A stretch of DNA of 44,642 bases, taken from NCBI GenBank assembly GCA_031278315.1, contig JAITKS010000231.1, forward strand, positions 1 to 44,642, in the 5' to 3' direction. Under the pieces are notes generated by a model. It worked only from the letters and a program-made list of their open reading frames with translations. It did no database searches and had not been told where the DNA came from. This document shows, piece by piece, positions 35,041 through 43,228 of this stretch. The position numbers were made by a program, and so were the translations under genes. Numbering within the stretch: position 1 is the first letter of the stretch; each line of letters starts with the position of its first letter. The stretch is from Planctomycetaceae bacterium. Lineage in GTDB: Bacteria; Planctomycetota; Planctomycetia; Pirellulales; Thermoguttaceae.

Positions 35041-36145
35041 TTATTCGTCGGTTTTCATTCGCCATCTTAAAAAAGCGTCTAAAAAGCCTTGAATATCGCC
35101 GTTTAATACTTGATGAAAATTTCCGGCTTGATAACCGGTTCTTGAATCTTTTATGCGTTGGTCGGGATGCAAAAAATAATTTCTTATCTGTGAACCGAAA
35201 CCAACTTTCGCAAGATTTTTGTATTTTTCTGTCATTGCTAATTCGCGTTTCTCTTCTTCGAGACGTATTAATCTTGCCCGCAGCATTTTCCATGCTAAAG
35301 CTCGATTTTTATGTTGACTACGTTCATTTTGACAATAAACAACCGTGTTTGTCGGAATATGCGAAAGCCGAATTGCACTCGACGTTTTATTTACATGTTG
35401 ACCTCCGGCACCGCTTGCACGCATTGTATCTTCGCGGACATCTTCCGGTCGAATATCTATATGAATTGAATCGTCGATTTCCGGTGTTACATCGACAGCT
35501 GCAAAACTTGTCTGACGTTTACCTTCGGAGTTAAACGGACTAATACGAACTAAACGATGTATTCCCGATTCTCCTTTTAGATAACCGTAAGTCATGACGC
35601 CGCGTATGACAAAACTTGTACTGTTTATTCCGGCTTCTTCGTTTTCTTGCCAATCTAAAATTTCAAAATCGTATCCTTTATTTTTTGCCCATAGTGTGTA
35701 CATTCGGAATAACATTTCAGCCCAATCGTTTGCGTCGGTGCCGCCGTCTCTTGCGTTTATTGTCACGATAGCGGCGTTTGCGTCGTAAGGGGCATTTAGC
35801 AAAGCTGCTGTTTCGAGGTCTGCTAATTTTTTTTCGATTTCGATTAATTTATCTGGAATTTCTGCGGCGAGTTCGGAATCATCTTTTCCCATTTCGAGTA
35901 AAAGGCCGAGATCGGAGACGCCGGTGATTACTTCATCAAACGGTTTCAATACCGAGTTAAACGATTTCAAACGCAGTACTATACTTTGTGCCCGTTCTTG
36001 ATTATCCCAAAATCCTGTACCCGACATTTCATTTTCGATTTCGGCAGCTTGTTGCGATTTACTAGTATAGTCAAAGGGAGTCCTTTAGTTGTGTCAGCCG
36101 CAAACGTATTTGTTCCGCTCGATTTAGCCATTCATTTTCAATCAT
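35041..36145 (-). CDS. prfB: peptide chain release factor 2, with programmed +1 frameshift
   Basis: RF2 releases peptides at UGA/UAA codons. The main frame (36027 to 35041) holds the SPF tripeptide in VRISPFNSEG and the catalytic GGQ in GAGGQHVNKTSSAIR. Its natural start is upstream in another frame: ATG at 36145 reads MIENEWLNRAEQIRLRLTQL, then KDSL, and reaches CTT TGA C at 36076-36070. An AAAGGA sequence (36086-36081) lies just before, as in the classic prfB autoregulatory site. A +1 shift gives DYTSKSQQAAEIENE and joins the main frame for a total of about 367 residues, the normal RF2 length. An in-frame TAA stands 12 nt upstream of this ATG. So RF2 is autoregulated by UGA readthrough. Very secure. 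Confidence 0.97.
36070..36086 (-). promoter_or_regulatory. prfB programmed frameshift site
   Basis: On the minus strand: AAAGGA, 4 nt, then CTTTGAC. The zero frame stops at TGA (36073-36071) and the +1 frame continues as GAC TAT, giving L-D-Y as in Escherichia coli RF2. The codon layout AAG GAC TCC CTT TGA matches the known AGG GGG TAT CTT TGA register. Confidence 0.95.
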
Positions 36146-36254
36146 ATTTTGATTTGATTATCTGCTGATTATTTATCTAATTTCAAAATCAATTTATCGG
36201 TGATAAAGTCCGCATTATAATTTTCGTTACGAAAAATATCGTTTGACCGTGAAA

Positions 36255-37091
36255 TTAATTTTCTTGCCCGATTGCCCATCTTATTGTCTTTTTAATTTTG
36301 ATATTTGCCTCATCGCAAATTTGTTGAACTGTTTTATTTTTATCTTTAACGAAAGGTTGATCGAGTAAGGTTTGTTCTGCGTAGTAAGTTCTCATCAAAC
36401 CGTCGATAATAGTTTGTAAAATATTATCAGGTTTTTTAGGATTACGTTCTTTTGCTTGTTTTGCGATTAAGTCGTATTCTTTTTTTATGATATCCGGTGC
36501 GATATCTTCTTTTCTCAAGTAAGGCGGATTCATAGAAGTGACTTGCATACAAATATCGCGTGCAGTTGCACTATCTTCGCCGTCGATTGAGATCAATGCG
36601 GCGATATGTTTGTTGTGATGTACATAAGAACTCGTAGTTCCTTCTATCCGTACGATTCTGGATAATCGGAATACTTCACGAATTTTATTGACTAGTTCGT
36701 CGAAGAATTGTTGTAAAGTAATATTAGGTTTATTGGGGAACGGCTGCTTTAGTAACTCTTCTGGAGTTGAAGCACCGGGACCCGCAGCGAGTTGTTCCGC
36801 AATAGCGTTAGCGAGTAATTCGAATTCGCTATTATTGGATACAGGTTCGCTTTCACAGAGTAATTCGATCATTGCTGTGACATTTTTATTTTTATCTGTG
36901 AATATTACGATTCGTCCTTCTTGTGTTGTTCGGTCAGTTCGACCTGCCATTGTTTTTGCGCCGCTTGCACGAAGTATCTCGATTGCGGCGGATTCATTAC
37001 CGTTAGCTTCAACCAATGCTTTTTTGCAATCCATCATCGGGAGACCGGTTTTATCGCGTAACTCTTTTACTTGTGATGCTGAAATTTCCAT
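36255..37091 (-). CDS. tsf: translation elongation factor Ts
   Basis: EF-Ts exchanges GDP for GTP on EF-Tu. The 278-residue protein starts with the UBA-like domain and the family signature KELRDKTGLPMMDCKKALVEANGNESAAIEILRASGAKTM, followed by RTTQEGRI. The C-terminal coiled region ends with KTVQQICDEANIKIKKTIRWAIGQEN. Length and motifs are normal. In most bacteria rpsB lies directly upstream; here 750 gene-free bases stand upstream, and the following gene is prfB, 109 bases downstream. So tsf-prfB may share a transcript, with prfB second. No ribosome-binding site at the ATG. Confidence 0.96.
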   Translation of the reverse strand: MEISASQVKELRDKTGLPMMDCKKALVEANGNESAAIEILRASGAKTMAGRTDRTTQEGRIVIFTDKNKNVTAMIELLCESEPVSNNSEFELLANAIAEQLAAGPGASTPEELLKQPFPNKPNITLQQFFDELVNKIREVFRLSRIVRIEGTTSSYVHHNKHIAALISIDGEDSATARDICMQVTSMNPPYLRKEDIAPDIIKKEYDLIAKQAKERNPKKPDNILQTIIDGLMRTYYAEQTLLDQPFVKDKNKTVQQICDEANIKIKKTIRWAIGQEN

Positions 37092-37841
37092 TTTGTGATT
37101 TGTACTGTTCGTTTTCTATAATCTGAACAATTAGAAAAGACGATTAATGAGTACGGTTCGTACTATAAATTTCGCAATACGTAAGATAATTATTAACGTG
37201 TATTCATTAAAACCTGCTTTTGATAAATAAGCAGGTAAGAGTACCAAAATTTAATGTATAAACCGATTATATTCAAAAATCTTTTTTCTGACTTTTGCAA
37301 TTTTTTAAGAGACTTAAATAATTTTGATCGAAATTATAAAGTGAACAGTTTAAAATTTTTCCTTTATGTGATTATGTTCCTTATGCGTTCAAATATTTTT
37401 TTTCATGCCGTGCGTACGTTTTTTTGTACGATATTGACATCGACGCAACTCAACAAGGTTACGATAAGAACGCTATCGAAGGTTTGCGGGTAATGATTTC
37501 ACGCTATGAATAAACAGTAATCATACTGCCAATGCTTACCTACGATGACAACGAGGCGGGGATTATAACCGATCTATTTATTGTGTCAATAACTCCCGAT
37601 CTATTTATTGTGTCAATAACTCATTATACATATTCATTGTTCAACAGGTAGTTTTTTTATTTTGTGATATTTTGTATCAAAAAATATTTTATTCTTTGTG
37701 CTATGAATTTCGGCGGTATGTGATATAAAGACTTATTCAATAAAATTTGTTTTCCGATTATTAGATAATCATGCGGCTCGAACTGAAAATTTAAGTGCGG
37801 GCAATTTACAATATTTTTCTTTTTTTTTAATATAAATTTTT
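37092..37841. other. divergent intergenic region with L blocks and a tandem duplication
   Basis: About 750 bases. An L-type hairpin (CCTGCTT...AAGCAGG) lies at 37215-37237. A perfect 27-bp tandem duplication (CCGATCTATTTATTGTGTCA plus 7 more) spans 37569-37595 and 37596-37622. An inverted/forward L block lies at 37693-37812 (GCTATGAATTTCGGCGG, then GCTCGAACTGAAAATTTAAG), ending 30 nt before the vWA start. A 79-codon plus frame at 37254 is not convincing. Confidence 0.6.
37569..37622. repeat. perfect 27-bp tandem duplication
   Basis: Two identical adjacent 27-bp units, each beginning CCGATCTATTTATTG and ending CAATAACTC. Being perfect, the duplication is probably recent or under selection. 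Confidence 0.95.
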
Positions 37842-38813
37842 ATGGATTCATTATTGATAAACGTATCGCGTCGGGCGTGGTTTGGTTCGATGTTGTTTCA
37901 TTTAGTTTTGGTTTTAATTTTACTACTATTATTTCGATTTCAGCCGGAACGTGAATTGTCGTCTGAAGGACGTAACGCTGCCGGCGGAATATTGATCAAA
38001 CAGATAAATAATAACGCCGCTCAATACAGCGGAGAAGAAGGATTGATATTTTCTGAAACAAATGAATCTCAATCTGAAATCGAAATAGACAAAACATTAA
38101 CCGGTCGATTTACAGATTTTTCACCTTTGCCGCCGCCGGACAAAATCGGTGTTGGTAGAAATATTAATGCAGATTCTAATATTGGATTATTTGAAGCTCA
38201 TCTTCCAATTAATAATCAAGCGAATTCTATTTATTCTGGTGCGGACAGTTCAAGCGGATTGTATGGAGACGGAAAAAAAAGACTTCGCGTTTTTGCTTTA
38301 CAGGCGGAGGGTAACAATTTCGTTTTTGTTTTTGATAAGTCTGGAAGTATGAACGAGCGGGGCGGAACTCCTTTTAAAGCGGCGAAATCGGAATTAATAA
38401 GGAATATTCAAGAATTAAATAACGAAAAATGTAAATTCAACATAATTTTTTATAACGATGAAATAAATCAATTGTGTGAAAACGGAATGCTTGAAACTAC
38501 AGAATTAAATTGTAAGAATGCAATTAATTTTGTGTATTCAGAAGTTGCTCGCGGAAATACAAAACATTTTGAGCCGTTGGTTAAAGCAATAAAACAAAAA
38601 CCGGACGCAATTTTTTTTCTAACAGACGGCGACGACAACAACGCATTGACACAAACGCAACTTAACGAAATAAAACGTATAAATCAGTTAATCAAAGTTC
38701 AGATTAATGTTATTCAATTTGGAGTAGGAAAATATCGCGAATCAGAATTTCTGATACAGCTAGCCAAAGACAATAATGGTTTATACTCCTACGTAAACGT
38801 TGATAATTTATAA
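37842..38813 (+). CDS. membrane-anchored vWA-domain protein
   Basis: The 323-residue protein has an N-terminal transmembrane helix (about 15-33), a polar linker (about 35-145) and a C-terminal von Willebrand A domain: NNFVFVFDKSGSM with the metal-binding DxSxS (Asp165 to Ser169), then FLTDGDDNN with further metal-site residues. The linker is rich in Pro/Ser/Asn. The family is common in planctomycetes and usually mediates protein contacts; the partner is unknown. The domain probably faces the periplasm. An L block ends 30 nt before the ATG; no ribosome-binding site is seen. It converges with the next minus-strand gene. Confidence 0.88.
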   Translation: MDSLLINVSRRAWFGSMLFHLVLVLILLLLFRFQPERELSSEGRNAAGGILIKQINNNAAQYSGEEGLIFSETNESQSEIEIDKTLTGRFTDFSPLPPPDKIGVGRNINADSNIGLFEAHLPINNQANSIYSGADSSSGLYGDGKKRLRVFALQAEGNNFVFVFDKSGSMNERGGTPFKAAKSELIRNIQELNNEKCKFNIIFYNDEINQLCENGMLETTELNCKNAINFVYSEVARGNTKHFEPLVKAIKQKPDAIFFLTDGDDNNALTQTQLNEIKRINQLIKVQINVIQFGVGKYRESEFLIQLAKDNNGLYSYVNVDNL

Positions 38814-39275
38814 ACATTCTAGAGTATTTTTTTCACCGCAATATTACGTTTATGCCGTAACGAAGAAACACAAGGCATTGTGTTTCTACATAGTAATCTC
38901 TTTTTTTGTAACGAAAAAGATAATCGGTCCCGCAAAAAAATAAATTATTCCGCTGATATATTACACGATTCTTTTAATTTATTATTTAAAAATCCTGTCA
39001 ATCTTGTAATCTTGTAATCTTGTCAAAAAACAAAACTAAAGATGCGGTCGAGACTACTGCGTTTTCGATAACAATCATTAATTATTTCACCGATATATTA
39101 TAAATTTCGTTTATTTCGTTATTTTGAGTGTTTCGTATTTCTCAAAAAATCTTTTCTGCGGTTAAGAAATAAATCTGAATAGTTACAAAGAATTTTAGGA
39201 GGAACGTAAGCATTACTCTTGCGTTCCTCCTGAATTTTGTTTTTAGAAATTTACTCAAGTTAGAGATAATGTCTG
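38814..39275. repeat. convergent gap with G, A and M-type hairpins
   Basis: About 460 bases between two convergent genes. G palindrome GAAACACAAGGCATTGTGTT at 38865-38886, inverted A repeats at 38947-38964 and 39084-39101, and a strong hairpin AGGAGGAACGTAAG / CTTGCGTTCCTCCT (39197-39231, 14-bp stem, 7-nt loop). The last is an M half-element and could stop transcription from both sides. No gene. Confidence 0.8.
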
Positions 39276-39791
39276 TTATTTATCATCTAAATTAAATACG
39301 TATGAGTTTTGTTTCTTACTTACTGTTGCGCTTAATAACGGTTTGTCAATTTGAGCATACTTTGCCGGAAGAATCGATTTCATCGTTGGACGTTGATTAT
39401 TTTGCGGCTCATTACTTGAACCCCATTGCGGAGCTTGCGGCACTTGCGGCGTCTGCGATTCCGCCGGCGGAATAGGATTTCCTTCAGCATCCAATGCTAT
39501 AATTTTTTCAACAAGTACATTGTACTCGCCCGCAACAGCACCAGGTTTCTCCGCACCTGCCGTAACCAACGAAAATGTTCCATCCGAATTAGTAAGTCCC
39601 GCCGCCATCACTCCCGCCGGGTCCTTCGGATAAAAACTAATCTGAGCCTCGCCCAACGGTTGACCATTGTATAAAATTTTGCCGGCCGCTGGATAAACCA
39701 CATGTCCGCCCTTGCTGCAACCAGAAAAATATACACAAAATACTAATCCCAAAATCGAAACTAATGACACACAATAAAATTTCGTTTTCAT
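39276..39791 (-). CDS. lipoprotein with carboxypeptidase-regulatory-like domain
   Basis: The 171-residue protein has a lipoprotein signal (VSILGLVFCVYFSGC, lipid on Cys) and a transthyretin-like fold pattern: GKILYNGQPLGEAQISFYPKDP, GLTNSDGTFSL, then PGAVAGEYNVLVEKI. Such small lipoproteins commonly sit beside DUF1559 genes in planctomycetes, as here (DUF1559 upstream on the same strand, about 340 bases away). A GAGGAG ribosome-binding site lies 6 nt before the ATG. The C-terminal 60 residues are Pro/Gln-rich and then beta-like. The function is unknown, probably outer-surface. Confidence 0.88.
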   Translation of the reverse strand: MKTKFYCVSLVSILGLVFCVYFSGCSKGGHVVYPAAGKILYNGQPLGEAQISFYPKDPAGVMAAGLTNSDGTFSLVTAGAEKPGAVAGEYNVLVEKIIALDAEGNPIPPAESQTPQVPQAPQWGSSNEPQNNQRPTMKSILPAKYAQIDKPLLSATVSKKQNSYVFNLDDK

Positions 39792-40128
39792 AAAAAACTC
39801 CTCATAAATTAAAGGTTAATGTTAATGTTAATGGTAACTTCTAAAAACTAATATTAGAAGGAACGCAGGCGTCTCACCCGCACTATTTTTGTACAAGAAA
39901 CGTCTAAATATGCTGTCGAGACGACCGCGTTCTTTCTACAATAAATTTTTACATTAGGTTTTTAGAAATTCACTAATGTTAAAGTTAAAGTAAATGTTAA
40001 ATATTCTACAAGACATTCAAAATATTTCAGTAAAAATTTTTGAAATTGCTCCCGCTTGAATATTCGATTTTCGTTGTTTCTTTTTCGTTACAAAAAATAA
40101 AACTGAATTGCCGATGTGTATATTTTTT
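39792..40128. repeat. gap with M element
   Basis: About 340 bases. M element from about 39838 (CTTCTAAAAACTAATATTAG) to 39970 (AGGTTTTTAGAAATT), with GAACGCAGGCG near 39861 and GCGTTCTTTCT at 39927. Its right arm is close to the reverse complement of the left arm of the M element at 13164, about 44 bp. No gene. Confidence 0.85.
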
Positions 40129-41370
40129 TCACGGTAACGATTTGCTTTCACTGCCAATTGCACTTCCGAGAGCACCTAAAACTCCGAATATACTTTGTTC
40201 GCCGTAGTGATCTGCCATGTACCACACATTCTTTGTTATGTCACCTGATTCGATCGTGTTACTGATAAAATGTGTAGAACCATCAGCCATCGCAACATTG
40301 GCACCGCCGGGATGATAACTACTCAAAGAAATAATTAAACTGGCATTCCCAGGATGATCTTCAAGTTTACCAACCATACACGATGGCGAGTTTGGCGGCA
40401 GTAATGAGTAAAATACACATATTCCTGAATTACCTTGCGCCCAAGACATTCCCATATAGCCGACACTATCATAAGTAAGGTTTTTCCAGCCTGCGACAGA
40501 ATTTAAACACCAAACCATTGTTCCTGTCCAATCTTCTGCACCTAATTTTTTTCCAGCCAAGTCGCCGCGTTGACGCATATTATTTGCTGACGATGAATAA
40601 CTTGTGTTAGAACCGCACAAAGCTTCGCCGATTAAAAAAGTATTCGATAGTCCGTCAGTAATAAAGGAAAAATTACGTCCTGTTTGAGTGCTGCCTCGCG
40701 GTCGTGCAAATACGCCGCGGAAATGTCTCGGTCCATCAGGTCCGCCAGTGGTGGGATGGACTTCGGCACAATTCCAGTTTGATCCATAATCACCGGCACT
40801 AGCAAGATAATTACGGCGTCCGGTTCCATCGACAAGCACTCTGGATTTGTGATCAGATGGACAAATCAGATTCGGAATTTGACGTCGAAGAGGAATATAG
40901 TTCGTATCCCAAGGTTCGCCGCCGAATGATGCGTAGTTAGTTGTTCCATTTAACGCTGCCGCCGTGCCGCCTGTTGACATCATTTCATAAACAGGACCTT
41001 GTTCCGTGAACGGTAACAACCAAACATTCCAACCGAGTTGGTGTTCATTAACGGTTTTGCCAAGTTTGCCAATCGGAGGTAATTCATCGTTGGTGTCGTG
41101 ATGGTTATGACATGCAAGAGCCCATTGTTTAATATTGTTCGAGCATTGCATTCGTTGAGCCGCAGCACGTGCCGCTTGTACTGCTGGTAAAAGTAACGCA
41201 ATCAAAATTCCGATAATCGCAATTACTACCAAAAGTTCAACAAGCGTGAAACCAAGTAAACCAAAAGAAAAGGAGGAAGAGTTTCCAGAAGAGTTATTAT
41301 CGTAACGATAATTCCAACTGAGAATTTTACATAGTCTGCCCCCCCCCCCCCCGTTTACCCAAATTAACAT
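40129..41370 (-). CDS. DUF1559 prepilin-like protein with G14 tract near its start
   Basis: A typical planctomycete prepilin-like protein: type IV pilin N-terminal motif GFTLVELLVVIAIIGILIALLLPAVQAARAAAQR (about 41-74) followed by the DUF1559 domain (SNNIKQWALACHNHHDTNDELPP, later HPGGANVAMADGS, the H-x9-DG motif). These are displayed or assembled on the cell surface. The only start, ATG at 41370, is directly preceded by an in-frame TAG. Six codons later the sense strand has 14 consecutive G (41339-41352). With 14 G the frame is open; with 13 or 15 it stops within about 50 codons. So the gene may be phase-variable, or the tract count may be an assembly error. The pre-pilin leader of 38 residues is unusually long. 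Confidence 0.92.
   Translation of the reverse strand: MLIWVNGGGGGRLCKILSWNYRYDNNSSGNSSSFSFGLLGFTLVELLVVIAIIGILIALLLPAVQAARAAAQRMQCSNNIKQWALACHNHHDTNDELPPIGKLGKTVNEHQLGWNVWLLPFTEQGPVYEMMSTGGTAAALNGTTNYASFGGEPWDTNYIPLRRQIPNLICPSDHKSRVLVDGTGRRNYLASAGDYGSNWNCAEVHPTTGGPDGPRHFRGVFARPRGSTQTGRNFSFITDGLSNTFLIGEALCGSNTSYSSSANNMRQRGDLAGKKLGAEDWTGTMVWCLNSVAGWKNLTYDSVGYMGMSWAQGNSGICVFYSLLPPNSPSCMVGKLEDHPGNASLIISLSSYHPGGANVAMADGSTHFISNTIESGDITKNVWYMADHYGEQSIFGVLGALGSAIGSESKSLP
41339..41352 (-). repeat. 14-nt homopolymer G tract in coding start
   Basis: Fourteen C on the plus strand (G on the sense strand), six codons after the DUF1559 start codon. No in-frame ATG, GTG or TTG lies between the tract and the pilin helix. 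Confidence 0.95.
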
Positions 41371-42252
41371 CTATTTTAACATTTGTTGTAAAGTCAACTT
41401 TCATACTGACTTCGGTGTTTGGTAAATTTGACATTAAATTTGTCTTTTTCATTTTTCTTTTCCTTTCAAATAAGGTGTGTAATAAACGTTACATAAATTA
41501 TCGGCACTGTAGATTTTTTTCAAATGTCAAAATTAAAAAAATCGGTATGTCGATAAACAACATATTTAAACTCAAAAAAATTAACCTGCACAAAATCAAA
41601 TTTTTGTACAAAAAAACAGTTTGATTAAATTCTTTATGTTTAAATTTTACATTAATAATTGTTACAAAAATTAGCAAAATTCAAAATAATAAGTAATCCA
41701 TAAAAAAAATAAAACTTTAGAATGTCATTTGCAAAACGGGCGATGAGTATAATTAAATCGTCAAAAAACACAATACCCCATCATAAAAAATATTGTAAAC
41801 GCTATCAAAAAATTTTTATTTTGTGAATGATCATGTTTTAATTTTTAAAGAGAAATACAAATTAATTTTACTTATAATTTTGAATCTTAAATTTTGAATC
41901 TTAAATTTTGAATCTTGAATTTTGAATCTTGAATCTTGTTAGCCGATTTTTATCTCAAACAATAATTTCACTGCAATATTAACTTTTTTTTAATTAAAGA
42001 TGAGTTTTTATGAAGTTTCTGTAATTATTTTTAGTTTTTTTCAAAAAATTGTAAAAATCCGCAAGTTCGATACTATTGTTAAACGATAATTTTCAAAAGA
42101 GTCATTTTTCGTTGCGGATATTCTCAAGGGTAGTAGATTTTTGTTGTGATCATTCGCAGTGATTCTTATAACTTATCCAATTTACTTTGTTGATCTTTTA
42201 GATTACAAATTAGATTACAAAGTGAAAAATTTAAGAATATTTTGAGGTAGGC
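41371..42252. other. long divergent AT-rich region
   Basis: About 880 bases. A tandem repeat of TGAATCTTAAATTT-type units lies at about 41877-41938, and an inverted A repeat at 41964-41982. A 69-codon plus frame at 41415 is AT-driven and not supported. Promoters for two divergent genes must be here but I cannot place them. Confidence 0.5.
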
Positions 42253-42831
42253 ATGTTGCGTTTTAACATTCGTTCAAGTATCGCAGGATTGGCGTTTTTT
42301 GTTTTGTTGACGTCTTCGGGCTGCTTTACATCGGGACCAACACTTGGTCCTTTTAGTGTGCCTGTTTTAGTTTTGCCGTTTATTCAAAGTGGTTACGAAG
42401 ACATGGCTTACGAGAGCAGCCGTTTCAACGGAGTCGATATACTCGATCCTATTACCGAAACAGATCATATTGCACTTGATCCTCCGTCTGATGATCAATG
42501 TGTCCGCCAATTTGAAAAAATTCGTCCTATAACCGGTCAAGTACCCGGTTTAGAAACTTGCCGTCGAGATATTGTCGGTATCACCAAAGAATTAATCGCC
42601 GACTATGTCGATGAACCCCGATTTTTCCCTCTTGTCGGTCCAGCTCAAGTGCATCATGCACATTACAAAATTACTATCTATTTTAAAGAAACAATAAACG
42701 TCGGTTGGCCAATTCCGCATACTATTACAGACGACGAAGCTATCGAAGTATTTTATATCGATAAAGACCATTTACATCGTGTCGGTACGCCAATTTCGGA
42801 TCTGAACGCAAACGTACCTCACCATCATTGA
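42253..42831 (+). CDS. putative lipoprotein of unknown function
   Basis: The 192-residue protein has a lipoprotein signal (AGLAFFVLLTSSGC, lipid on Cys) and then a folded part with SGYEDMAYESSRFNGVDILDPITETDHIALDPPSDDQCVRQFEKIRP and AHYKITIYFKETINVGWPIPH, ending in EVFYIDKDHLHR. I recall this pattern from planctomycete hypothetical proteins. A good GAGGTAGGC ribosome-binding site precedes the ATG. It ends with HHH. It probably sits in the outer membrane or cell envelope. The role is unknown. Confidence 0.85.
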   Translation: MLRFNIRSSIAGLAFFVLLTSSGCFTSGPTLGPFSVPVLVLPFIQSGYEDMAYESSRFNGVDILDPITETDHIALDPPSDDQCVRQFEKIRPITGQVPGLETCRRDIVGITKELIADYVDEPRFFPLVGPAQVHHAHYKITIYFKETINVGWPIPHTITDDEAIEVFYIDKDHLHRVGTPISDLNANVPHHH

Positions 42832-43228
42832 TTGCAGCATAATAACAACTTAGGTCTATCAATAAATAATAATTGTGGTAATATACTTTTCGTACTTTGC
42901 AATTCGGTTTTGCTTTTTTACATAAAAAATAAATGAAATTTCTATAGAGACACAACACCTTACATCACTCTGTTGCGATATTGAGATATAAGGTATTGTG
43001 TCTCTGCTTTTCAATTTTATTTTTTGTAACAAAAAACCGAATTGACAAATGTGAAAAATATAATACGCACATCGTATAATGACTATTCGGCAATTTAAGA
43101 GCGTATTCAGTAAAGTCTGTTTCACGTAAGTAAGCAGACAGCTCGAAACCGAAATTCAAGTGTGAGTAGTTTAAATATATACATTCCTTGAACGGTTATA
43201 ATACTCATTTATTTTTTTATGAATAATT
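42832..43228. repeat. T3 element and L block
   Basis: T3 spans about 42873-43067: left arm TAATATACTTTTCGTACTTT, right arm its imperfect complement (GACAAATGTGAAAAATATAA), with a G-type hairpin inside (AGAGACACAACACCTTA / TAAGGTATTGTGTCTCT, 42946-43005). An L block (GTCTGTTT...AAGCAGAC hairpin, then GCTCGAAACCGAAATTCAAG) lies at 43115-43173, ending 55 nt before the next start codon. Confidence 0.85.

Noticed and set aside
37254..37493. 79-codon plus-strand frame
   Set aside because: It lies in the divergent gap, overlaps repeat-like sequence, has no ribosome-binding site and no recognisable protein pattern.
41415..41624. 69-codon plus-strand frame
   Set aside because: Its Lys/Phe/Ile-heavy make-up is what random AT-rich sequence gives; no start signal.
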